From NCBI GenBank assembly GCA_029558435.1, contig JAKQEZ010000358.1, forward strand, positions 1 through 48,405: a stretch of 48,405 bases of DNA, given 5' to 3'. Below, one piece after another: positions 41,515 through 48,405 of this stretch. A program made the position numbers and the translations under genes. This stretch comes from Bacteroidota bacterium. GTDB taxonomy: Bacteria > Bacteroidota > Bacteroidia > Flavobacteriales > Crocinitomicaceae. Positions within the stretch are counted from its first letter, which is position 1, and each line of letters opens with the position of its first letter. The notes below the pieces were generated by a model. The model worked only from the letters and a program-made list of their open reading frames with translations, did no database searches and was not told the origin of the DNA.

Positions 41515-43131
41515 TTGAATTGCAAACTGGTTATACAATTACTAATACTCATTCCATTATTTTTTTGGAACAGGAATTATTGTAATGCACAAAACGATTC
41601 ATCACTACCACATAAAGCCCCACTAATCATAGAAGATGCAAAGACTTTTTCCGATTTTGTAGCTTCAGATAGCAACAAAAATATGTTTCCATCGCTATCG
41701 GCCTATTTAAAATTTATAATAACCAATGCTTCCTATTTTACTCCAAAGAATGCCAACAATTTTGTTGAATTAAACACAAAAACGGCTTCAATATTAATTG
41801 CTTACCATCGTAATTACGAGGCCTATAAAATTATGGATCGAGTTGATTCTTATATAGTTGAAAACAATCCAACAAACAAAAATTATCTTGCAGAATTTTA
41901 TGTTTTAAAAAGTAATTTTTATATCAAATTCAACCAATATTCAGAAGCAAAAGAAGCAGCATTTGCATCGCTAAAATTCAAACCTAGTGTAAGTAAATAT
42001 ACCATTGATGCTTACAACACCATAGGAACCGTTTATAGATTGGATAAAATCTATGATTCTTCTTTACACTTTTTCAACAAAGCATTGCAATTGGCACAAA
42101 CAACCAACAATGAGGCTTGGGTAGGGATTTTAAAAGGCAACATTGGCTATCTCAATTATTTAAGGGGAAATTACAAAGCTGCAAAACTATTAATTGAAGA
42201 AGATTTAACTACAAGTTTAAGACACAATCAAAATGAAAGTGCTGTTTATGCAGTAACTTTTCTTTTAAAAATTGCAGGAATAGAAAAAAATCAGCAAAAA
42301 ATTGAAACTTATACTGCTATTATTGATTCTTTGCAAAAGTTGATTAAAACACCTACGGTTTTGTATGAAATATATAAAACAAAAGCAGAATTGTACACCA
42401 GCCAGGGTAAATACAAAGATGCCGTAACATCGTTTCAACTAAAAGACGCATATTACGATAGTATTAAAGTTCAAACCAGCAATGCAAAATTGCAAAGTCT
42501 AAGCTTTGAAAATAGATTGCATCGTGAAAAAAATGCCAATAAATTGTTGAGCGAGCAAAACAAGCGAAAAACCCAATTAACAATAACCTTACTTGTTGCC
42601 TTTATCCTTTTCATTATTGCAGCTACTTCTATTATTATTTTATTGTATAAACGCAAGCAACAACAACGCGAATTGTTAGAGTTTAAAATAAGTGATATTC
42701 AAAGTGAATTAGACAAAAAAAAGGAGGATTTACAAAACGTATTGAGTAGCATTATTCAAAAAAATGAGCAGATTAAAAAATTAAAAGCAAGCACCAAAGA
42801 ATTTGAAAAAGAAGAAGCTAAAGAAGAATTATTGGTTAAAGACCAAATCCAATCGCTTACACTTTTGACAGAAAGTGATTTGAATCAATTCAACACTTTG
42901 TTTGACACTGCTTATCCGAATTTTCAAAACAAATTGATTAATAAATTTCCTGCTATCACCAATGCCGAGATGCGTTTGGCTATGTTACTCAAATTAAACA
43001 TTGATAAAGAGAGTATTGCTACAATTTTGGGTATTTCTCCCGAATCTGTTCGAAAAACAAATCTAAGATTGCGCACAAAATTAAAATTAAAAACAACCAA
43101 CGAATTACGCAAATTCCTCAATAAATATTGA
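41515..43131 (+). CDS. TPR-transmembrane-LuxR-type HTH regulator
   Basis: A 538-residue protein. A signal or anchor segment (VIQLLILIPLFFW) is followed by a periplasmic TPR array (about 100-340), a membrane helix (about 365-385), a coiled coil (385-440), and a C-terminal LuxR/GerE-like HTH (about 480-538: AEMRLAMLLKLNIDKESIATILGISPESVRKTNLRLRTK in two helices). This layout is a Bacteroidota type of signal-transducing regulator. The start is uncertain because there is no ATG. TTG at 41515 gives a clean signal sequence and lies 24 nt after the -7 element. It lies directly upstream of the large T9SS protein, a possible target. Confidence 0.8.
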   Translation: MNCKLVIQLLILIPLFFWNRNYCNAQNDSSLPHKAPLIIEDAKTFSDFVASDSNKNMFPSLSAYLKFIITNASYFTPKNANNFVELNTKTASILIAYHRNYEAYKIMDRVDSYIVENNPTNKNYLAEFYVLKSNFYIKFNQYSEAKEAAFASLKFKPSVSKYTIDAYNTIGTVYRLDKIYDSSLHFFNKALQLAQTTNNEAWVGILKGNIGYLNYLRGNYKAAKLLIEEDLTTSLRHNQNESAVYAVTFLLKIAGIEKNQQKIETYTAIIDSLQKLIKTPTVLYEIYKTKAELYTSQGKYKDAVTSFQLKDAYYDSIKVQTSNAKLQSLSFENRLHREKNANKLLSEQNKRKTQLTITLLVAFILFIIAATSIIILLYKRKQQQRELLEFKISDIQSELDKKKEDLQNVLSSIIQKNEQIKKLKASTKEFEKEEAKEELLVKDQIQSLTLLTESDLNQFNTLFDTAYPNFQNKLINKFPAITNAEMRLAMLLKLNIDKESIATILGISPESVRKTNLRLRTKLKLKTTNELRKFLNKY

Positions 43132-43150
43132 TGTTTTGACGATTTTATAA

Positions 43151-43193
43151 TTGTCCCGTTTTTGTCTCTTTTTTGTCTTTTTTTTGTCTCATA
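43151..43193 (+). repeat. Four-copy 11-bp repeat (TTGTC) upstream of the T9SS protein promoter
   Basis: TTGTC begins at 43151, 43162, 43173 and 43184, four copies at exactly 11-bp spacing, each preceded mostly by T runs. The array ends 6 bp before the -33 TTTG. The 11-bp period is about one helical turn, so the boxes face the same side of the DNA. Confidence 0.85.
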
Positions 43194-43198
43194 GTATA

Positions 43199-43230
43199 TT
43201 TTGTCACAAAATCGTAACCCCTTAATTTTG
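43199..43230 (+). promoter_or_regulatory. Predicted promoter of the T9SS surface protein
   Basis: TTTTG ends at 43203. After a 19-bp gap comes TAATTTTG (43223-43230): a strong -33/-7 consensus match, 66 nt before the ATG. Confidence 0.65.
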
Positions 43231-43296
43231 TTTCGTAAAAACTCATTTAATTGACTTCTTAAATTTTCTCAAAGTTTAAGGTAAAAACGAAATACT

Positions 43297-46200
43297 ATGA
43301 AATTAAATCATTTTCTTGTTTTAGTAATAATTGTTTGCTCTACTATTATTTATAGTTGGGGGCAAGTTACTGTTACTATTCCTTCAAGCAATTATGACAA
43401 TGGAGCTAATTCAGACCAGCCTTATCCATTTGGTACAACAAACGAATATGTATATTCTGTATCTTTATATACTGCCGCTGAGATTGGTTATTCTGGTAAC
43501 ATCACTAAGTTATATTGGCCGAATAGAAATGGTTATGAAAGCCAAAATCAAACAATATATCTTAAAACAACTTCAATGACTAGTTTAAATAGCGCATTAA
43601 CTTTTAATGACTATATAAATAGTGCAACTATTGTTAATTCTGGTACCATTGGTAGTTCAACAGCTTCAAATTCTTTATCATTTACAACTACAACTAGTTT
43701 TGCTTACAACGGCACCGATAATTTATTAGTGATAGTGAAAAGCAAAAGAAGCTCAACTATAAGAAACCCTCAAGTTCAATATACCAATTCAACCAACCGT
43801 CATATTGAATGGAATTCATCTTCTGACCCGGCTAACACAACTGGTACTTTAACAAGCAAAAGACCAAATATTAAAATGGAAATAACAAGTCAAGTGCAAA
43901 TGGTTTGTGCTGATGAAAATTGTTATTGTTCACCTACATACACTAATACATCAGATCATCACCATTCAATCTCAATGACTGGTGGTAGTGTCAACTTAAA
44001 TATTTTAAATTCATCACATACGACACAAACCAATGCTTTTGGTAATTTTTACGGTTCTTCCGATTACCTAGAGGCTGCAGCTGGTGCCACAATTACAGTA
44101 TCAAATGTTTTTCATGGTACAAATGTGGATTATGGTATTTGGGTAGATTGGAATAAAAATGGAGTTTTTGATAGCAGTGAAAAAGTTTTTTCTCAAAATA
44201 TATCAGGCGCTAATCCTACATTTACAGGAGCATTTACAATTCCTGCAGGTCAGGCAAACGGAAATTATAGAATGCGTTTACGTGGATTGGGTGGTTCTGG
44301 AACTCTTTCACCATGCGGAAATCTTAGTTGGGGCGAAGCAAGAGATTATAAACTAGTAGTTTACACTCCACCTTGCACAGGCACACCAACAGGTGGTACT
44401 TTAACGCTTTCGGCTACTTATGGTGCACCAAGTTCTTCAATTTCGGGCGTTGTTTCAGGTAGCACTTCGGGTGTATCTGGTTTAGCATACCAATGGCAAT
44501 ATTCAGATGACAATGGCTCAACATGGATTGATATTGCTGGACAGACCTCTGAAACTCTTTCTACAACTGCAAAAAATAGTTTGGGAAGCCGCCAATACAG
44601 AAGAAAAATTACATGTACCAATTCGGCTAGTGTAGCCTACTCATCTGTTGCAACCTACTACACAACCAACTGGCCAACTTTCACAGCTTGGTTCAAGGCT
44701 GAAGAAAATGTTACATTAAGCTCAGGTGTAAGTAGCTGGGGAAATACGAGTGGATCAGTAGGGGTTTACAATGTTACCCAAGCAACTGGAGCTAACCAAC
44801 CAGCGATAATTGGTGGCGCAACAGATTACAAAGAATTTAATTACCATTCACGCATTCAATTTGATGGTACTAATGATTATTTAGGAGCTACAGCACCTGC
44901 AACAGATTTGATGAGTGTAAATGGCACAATGTTCTCTATTTTTGATAAAGCATCTAAAGATGGAACAGGATTTTCGTATGCTGGCTCTGCCTACTATCAA
45001 TTGAAGCCCAATTGGCGTTATCAAACAGGAAGCACTTCTACTGGAACAACCAGTGATTGGACTGCAATAACCATTCAAGATATACCTGATCCTGCAGCAC
45101 GTTTAATTACTGGAATAGGTAATAACAATACGCAAGTGACTCGAATTAATGGAGAAGTTGTTCCAAACACACATTCTGCTAGCACAACGTATGCTCCATC
45201 AGTTGGTTCATCCAACCTCCGTTTTGGTGCTAATGGCGGTGGTGGTGAACATGTTAACAATTCACTTGCAGAAATATTATTAATGAACACAACTCCTTCT
45301 GCTGTGCAAATTGATTTAGTTGAAACTTATTTATCGTTAAAATATGGCTTAACACGTGGCAATAACATTGGGACAGCTGCAACATTCAATTATGTGGCTA
45401 CTGATGGAACTGTCATTTTTGACAAAACAACAAATGCTGGGTTTACAAACGATATTGCTGGAATTGGTCGCGATGATGTAAGCACTCTCAACCAAAAACA
45501 ATCCATTTCGGTGAATAAAAACGAACCTGCAACGGTAGCCATTTATTCTGGAGGTTCTATTCCTGCCAATAACATAGCAAATGGTGCAACTTTTGACAGT
45601 GATAAATCATTTTTTATTTGGGGAAATGACGGAGCGGTACCTTACACGGATTACAATAATCCTGTGTGTTTTACCAATTTGCCAGCTTCTTTAGGATCGG
45701 ATCCAGCACGTATTTTACGCGTATGGAAAGCTCAGTCAACTAATTTCAATAAAACAGTTGCGGTTGGTTTTGAAACTTCTATTATTTTAAATTACACTCC
45801 AGTATCTAACTTGCGTTTATTGGTTGGAAATAGTCCAACTGACTGGACGGCTGCCACTGTTTATTCAGGCGCAACATTAAACGGTTCAAGAGTTGAATTT
45901 TTAGGTGTGACAATAGGAAATGGACAGTATTTTACATTGGCAACAGTTAATTACGGAGCAACTCCACTTCCAATTACACTTACAGATTTTAGTGCAACCT
46001 GTAGTGGTAATTCTACAGATTTAGCGTGGACCACTGCATCAGAACAAAATTCAGATTACTTTACAGTAGAATACAGTCGCGATGGACAACAATGGAATAC
46101 TATTTCAACAATTGAAGCAGCTGGAAATACGGCAAATCAAAATAATTATACATTAACACACAACAATACAATTGGAGAGGGTTATTACCGATTGAGCTTA

Positions 46201-46521
46201 ACCAATTTTGATGGAAAACAATCCATTTTAAAAGTTATTTCTAACAAATGTTCAACGGCTAGCAACCAACTAATTGCCTATCCAAACCCAACATCGGGTG
46301 CATTTACTGTAAACATTACAGCAACAACAAATTTAGAAGCAACAAAAGTGATAGTGCAAGATATTACTGGTCGTGTTTTGATTGAAAAAACAGTGAATTT
46401 AAGCGTTGGTAGCAACCAATTGTACTTTGACGCAACAACATGTAGCAATGGAACATACATCATTGCAGTAAAAAATACGGGTGAAGAGAAATTTAACCCA
46501 ATTAAGCTTGTCGTACACTAA
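43297..46521 (+). CDS. T9SS surface protein with GEVED and LamG-like domains
   Basis: A 1074-residue secreted protein. A signal peptide is followed by an N-terminal domain (about 25-205). A GEVED domain comes next (about 225-355), with DYGIWVDWNKNGVFDSSEKV, AGQANGNYRMRLRG and a GEARDYKLVV finish. Then come an Ig-like repeat (about 370-455) and a LamG-like region (about 465-690; FDGTNDYLGA, LSLKYGLTRG). A beta-sandwich follows (700-990). The C-terminal T9SS type A sorting domain (about 1000-1074) has AYPNPTSGAFTVNI and GTYIIAVKNTG. It probably functions as an adhesin. The promoter, repeat and neighbouring regulator suggest controlled expression. Confidence 0.9.
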   Translation: MKLNHFLVLVIIVCSTIIYSWGQVTVTIPSSNYDNGANSDQPYPFGTTNEYVYSVSLYTAAEIGYSGNITKLYWPNRNGYESQNQTIYLKTTSMTSLNSALTFNDYINSATIVNSGTIGSSTASNSLSFTTTTSFAYNGTDNLLVIVKSKRSSTIRNPQVQYTNSTNRHIEWNSSSDPANTTGTLTSKRPNIKMEITSQVQMVCADENCYCSPTYTNTSDHHHSISMTGGSVNLNILNSSHTTQTNAFGNFYGSSDYLEAAAGATITVSNVFHGTNVDYGIWVDWNKNGVFDSSEKVFSQNISGANPTFTGAFTIPAGQANGNYRMRLRGLGGSGTLSPCGNLSWGEARDYKLVVYTPPCTGTPTGGTLTLSATYGAPSSSISGVVSGSTSGVSGLAYQWQYSDDNGSTWIDIAGQTSETLSTTAKNSLGSRQYRRKITCTNSASVAYSSVATYYTTNWPTFTAWFKAEENVTLSSGVSSWGNTSGSVGVYNVTQATGANQPAIIGGATDYKEFNYHSRIQFDGTNDYLGATAPATDLMSVNGTMFSIFDKASKDGTGFSYAGSAYYQLKPNWRYQTGSTSTGTTSDWTAITIQDIPDPAARLITGIGNNNTQVTRINGEVVPNTHSASTTYAPSVGSSNLRFGANGGGGEHVNNSLAEILLMNTTPSAVQIDLVETYLSLKYGLTRGNNIGTAATFNYVATDGTVIFDKTTNAGFTNDIAGIGRDDVSTLNQKQSISVNKNEPATVAIYSGGSIPANNIANGATFDSDKSFFIWGNDGAVPYTDYNNPVCFTNLPASLGSDPARILRVWKAQSTNFNKTVAVGFETSIILNYTPVSNLRLLVGNSPTDWTAATVYSGATLNGSRVEFLGVTIGNGQYFTLATVNYGATPLPITLTDFSATCSGNSTDLAWTTASEQNSDYFTVEYSRDGQQWNTISTIEAAGNTANQNNYTLTHNNTIGEGYYRLSLTNFDGKQSILKVISNKCSTASNQLIAYPNPTSGAFTVNITATTNLEATKVIVQDITGRVLIEKTVNLSVGSNQLYFDATTCSNGTYIIAVKNTGEEKFNPIKLVVH

Positions 46522-46533
46522 TCAAGTAGAGAG

Positions 46534-46565
46534 AACGAGACTCTAACACAATGGAGTCTCGTTTT
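46534..46565 (+). terminator. Intrinsic terminator
   Basis: AACGAGACTC (46534-46543) pairs with GAGTCTCGTT (46554-46563), then TT. It lies after the T9SS surface protein. Confidence 0.8.
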
Positions 46566-46645
46566 CAAAACAACATAAATAAACGACTTTAAACATGAAA
46601 AAAAGTATTTAAGATTATATAGTAGTAGTAGTATGTTTAGGTAAG

Positions 46646-46680
46646 AAAAAAGGATTTCAACTAAGTTGAAATCCTTTTTT
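46646..46680. terminator. Bidirectional intrinsic terminator
   Basis: A perfect 16-bp inverted repeat (46646-46661 with 46665-46680), loop TAA, with A6/T6 ends. It serves the convergent YceI-like gene and stops leftover rightward transcription. Confidence 0.88.
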
Positions 46681-46701
46681 GTTTGTGTAAATGTCTAATT
46701 C

Positions 46702-47319
46702 TTATTTACTCTCTGCCAAATGCGTTGTAAACGATAAATCTACTTCTGTCCAAACTTTTGTTACACCATTTTCGGTGTGGTTAGCTTTGCAATTTTCGTT
46801 CAACACATCAATTGCTTTTTGAGCCGACCATTTTGCAATGTCCATCGTAGCATTAAATGCAAAGTGTGCTCCTTCTAAAGTATATTTTCCGGTTACGATA
46901 TCAGTAATTCCGTTCATGGTTACTTCCAATTCTGCAACACCATCATCGGTTAATTTCACAATATGACCTTTCAACTCATCTGTTGCCATTGTTTTAAAGA
47001 AAAACTCAACAATTTTTCCATCTCTGGAAACGTCTTGCGTAGAAACCGAACTAACAGGAATTGAAAATTCTAAAGACTCAACCAAAGTTTTAGGATCTTC
47101 TGCTTTTGATATCGATTGAACATTAATTGTTGTAAACGTTCCTTTAACTGGTGCTTTACGTTCATATTTGAATGCCGTCCATTCCATAGTTGAACTATTA
47201 CTATCATAGCTATAGTATACTTTAGGAGTTTCTTCTGCTTTTTTTTCTGCATTACCTCCACATGCAACCAACATGCTTAATCCCAAAAAGAAGGGTAAAA
47301 TTCTAAAATATCTTTTCAT
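46702..47319 (-). CDS. YceI-like lipoprotein
   Basis: A 205-residue lipoprotein. Starting at the ATG at 47319 gives a signal peptide with lipobox LVACG. The lipocalin-like YceI fold follows (about 35-205: STMEWTAFKYERKAPVKGTF, VESLEFSIPVSSVSTQD, VTMNGITDIVTGKYTLEG). YceI proteins bind isoprenoid-like lipids in the periplasm. An in-frame ATG further upstream (47370) would put the promoter inside the gene, so it is rejected. It ends at a strong terminator. Confidence 0.86.
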   Translation of the reverse strand: MKRYFRILPFFLGLSMLVACGGNAEKKAEETPKVYYSYDSNSSTMEWTAFKYERKAPVKGTFTTINVQSISKAEDPKTLVESLEFSIPVSSVSTQDVSRDGKIVEFFFKTMATDELKGHIVKLTDDGVAELEVTMNGITDIVTGKYTLEGAHFAFNATMDIAKWSAQKAIDVLNENCKANHTENGVTKVWTEVDLSFTTHLAESK

Positions 47320-47339
47320 AACAAACTTTTTATTTTCTT

Positions 47340-47370
47340 CAAAATTACAAAATAAGAATTGGAAGCTCAA
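47340..47370 (-). promoter_or_regulatory. Predicted promoter of the YceI-like gene
   Basis: Minus-strand TAATTTTG (47347-47340) with TTG 20 bp upstream (47370-47368). Confidence 0.55.
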
Positions 47371-47388
47371 TTTCTATTGTTAATTTTG
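47359..47388 (+). promoter_or_regulatory. Predicted promoter of the small conserved gene and mnmD
   Basis: TTG (47359-47361), 19-bp gap, TAATTTTG (47381-47388), 16 nt before the ATG. It overlaps the divergent promoter of the YceI-like gene. Confidence 0.6.
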
Positions 47389-47404
47389 CATAAATACTTA
47401 AAAA

Positions 47405-47797
47405 ATGGATTATCAAGTAGAATTAAGGTTTAAGAAATTGACGGCGCTGTTGAACAAAGATTTTGACGGCGATATGGATATCTCGGGCATCTTGTTTCTA
47501 ATTGGTGTAAACGAGTTGGGCTGGGGATTTAAAAATTATTCAAAAGACGAAAAAATGGATTTGGTGCACATTGCAACTTGTACCATTTTAGCACCTTATG
47601 GATATTATGAATTGGAAGGAAAAGACCAAGATAATTGGCCTCATTTTAAACTCGTTAAAAAATTACCACATCTTGAATACAACCAACAACAACATTTAAT
47701 GAAAGAAGCCATTATTGATTATTTTATCTCTAATGGTTATTATACCAAAGAACAAATAACTCCAACTTTCAGTGAATTATCGCGTCATAAACACTAA
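47405..47797 (+). CDS. Conserved hypothetical protein
   Basis: A 130-residue soluble protein with FDGDMDISGILFLIGVNELGWG and a helical C-terminus with many His residues. No family recognised. It overlaps mnmD by 26 nt, so it is co-transcribed and possibly coupled with that tRNA-modification gene. It has a strong promoter upstream. Confidence 0.78.
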   Translation: MDYQVELRFKKLTALLNKDFDGDMDISGILFLIGVNELGWGFKNYSKDEKMDLVHIATCTILAPYGYYELEGKDQDNWPHFKLVKKLPHLEYNQQQHLMKEAIIDYFISNGYYTKEQITPTFSELSRHKH

Positions 47798-48405
47798 CGA
47801 TGGTTCAAAAACCATTTATGTTGAAGAACTCGACGAAACCTATCACTCTTCACACGGGGCGCTTCAGGAGGCGGTGCATATTTTTATAAATAATGGTATA
47901 AAATCCATCAATCAACAGCAAATTGCATTGTTTGAAATGGGGTTTGGTACAGGTTTAAACGCCTTGTTGACTGCCATTTATGCTCAAGAAAACAATATAA
48001 AGGTTACCTACTCCGGAATAGAAGCCTATCCTGTTGCCTTTGAATTGGCTCAAGAAATGGATTATTGTGCGTTAATTGGAAAAGAACACGAACACTTATT
48101 TTCTCAACTCCACCAATGTAAATGGGATGTTTTGGAAACCATCACCCCCAATTTTTCTTTGCAAAAAATTCATGCAAAAATTGAAAACTATACCTTGCCT
48201 TCCAACCAATTTGATTGCATTTATTTTGACGCTTTTGGTCCTCGTGCACAAGAAGATATGTGGGCCATCCAAATTCTACAAAAAATGTATAACGCACTTA
48301 AACCCAACGGATTTTTAATTACCTATTGCGCCAAGGGACAAGTAAAACGTAACTTAAAATCACTTGGTTTTGAAATAGAACCGTTGCCCGGACCTCCAGG
48401 AAAAC
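47772..48405 (+). CDS. mnmD: tRNA (mnm5s2U34) methyltransferase MnmD, 3' end outside window
   Basis: A Rossmann-fold SAM methyltransferase of the MnmD (DUF752) type, with 211 codons visible before the window ends. Motifs: DGSKTIYVEELDETYHSSHGA, SAM loop FEMGFGTGLNALL, and IYFDAFGPRAQEDMW with the catalytic region, then LPGPPGK at the edge. It completes the wobble-U modification of tRNAs for Lys, Glu and Gln. No ATG is in frame upstream of the conserved part. GTG at 47772, overlapping the previous gene, is the best start. Stand-alone MnmD is common outside the gamma-proteobacterial MnmC fusion. Confidence 0.88.
   Translation, partial: MNYRVINTNDGSKTIYVEELDETYHSSHGALQEAVHIFINNGIKSINQQQIALFEMGFGTGLNALLTAIYAQENNIKVTYSGIEAYPVAFELAQEMDYCALIGKEHEHLFSQLHQCKWDVLETITPNFSLQKIHAKIENYTLPSNQFDCIYFDAFGPRAQEDMWAIQILQKMYNALKPNGFLITYCAKGQVKRNLKSLGFEIEPLPGPPGK

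Noticed and set aside
46593..46634. Short ATGAAAAAAAGT start followed by AGT repeats, as a gene remnant
   Set aside because: A stop follows after five codons and nothing similar to a known protein continues. It is too short to support a pseudogene.

Overview
The window is about 48.4 kb of low-GC bacterial chromosome from a member of the Bacteroidota, most likely the Flavobacteriales. Three things support this. There are secreted proteins with C-terminal type IX secretion (T9SS) sorting domains. Many genes are preceded by TAnnTTTG, the -7 element used by the Bacteroidota primary sigma factor, and few have a Shine-Dalgarno sequence. Several family variants (TPR-membrane-HTH regulator, clustered caa3-type oxidase accessory genes, RluF and YyaL types) are typical of the phylum. 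The genus cannot be fixed from this sequence. I saw no rRNA, tRNA, transposase, prophage or CRISPR array.

Layout, left to right. 1-1751 (-): the 5' part of a T9SS-type trypsin-fold lysyl-endopeptidase-like protease with a PKD domain, divergent from an orphan OmpR-family response regulator. 2528-7832 (-): a seven-gene aerobic-respiration operon (ctaB, two subunit III-like proteins with unusual extra domains, subunit IV, two SCO-like thioredoxin-fold proteins, DUF420 protein). It lacks oxidase subunits I and II. 8033-13070: an rRNA methyltransferase, a His-rich lipoprotein, then a LolA-like protein, an esterase and a lipoprotein in one operon, and a DEDDh exonuclease fused to a GIY-YIG nuclease. 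13229-18631: a YyaL-type thioredoxin-domain protein, a T9SS protein, and membrane genes including a CvpA-family member. 18749-23449: valS, a four-helix-bundle (S23/Avd-like) protein, a 22-copy heptanucleotide repeat, a YigZ-family protein and an M42-type peptidase. 23545-24319: three tandem related mini-lipoproteins. 24419-26367: gatC, an Mpo1-like membrane protein and a di-heme peroxidase.

26486-30560 holds the most unusual regulatory structure: seven copies of an exactly 22-bp-periodic repeat running into the promoter of an orphan AAA+ ATPase with a DUF4143/PD-(D/E)XK-like C-terminus. Downstream is a small ACP / ketosynthase III / glycosyltransferase / GNAT operon. 30672-33889 (-) is a class I ribonucleotide reductase operon in which neither subunit has an ATP-cone, plus a stand-alone protein resembling the C-terminal domain of other RNRs. 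34218-40172 is a run of housekeeping genes (nitroreductase, mutL with a degenerate endonuclease site, two rhomboids, an EEP-family phosphodiesterase, rluF). The right end has an MFS exporter behind a palindromic operator, a TPR-HTH regulator, a 1074-residue T9SS surface protein behind an 11-bp-periodic repeat, a YceI-like lipoprotein, a small conserved protein and the start of mnmD.

All protein assignments come from motif reading, without database searches. Promoter calls are matches to the Bacteroidota consensus only.
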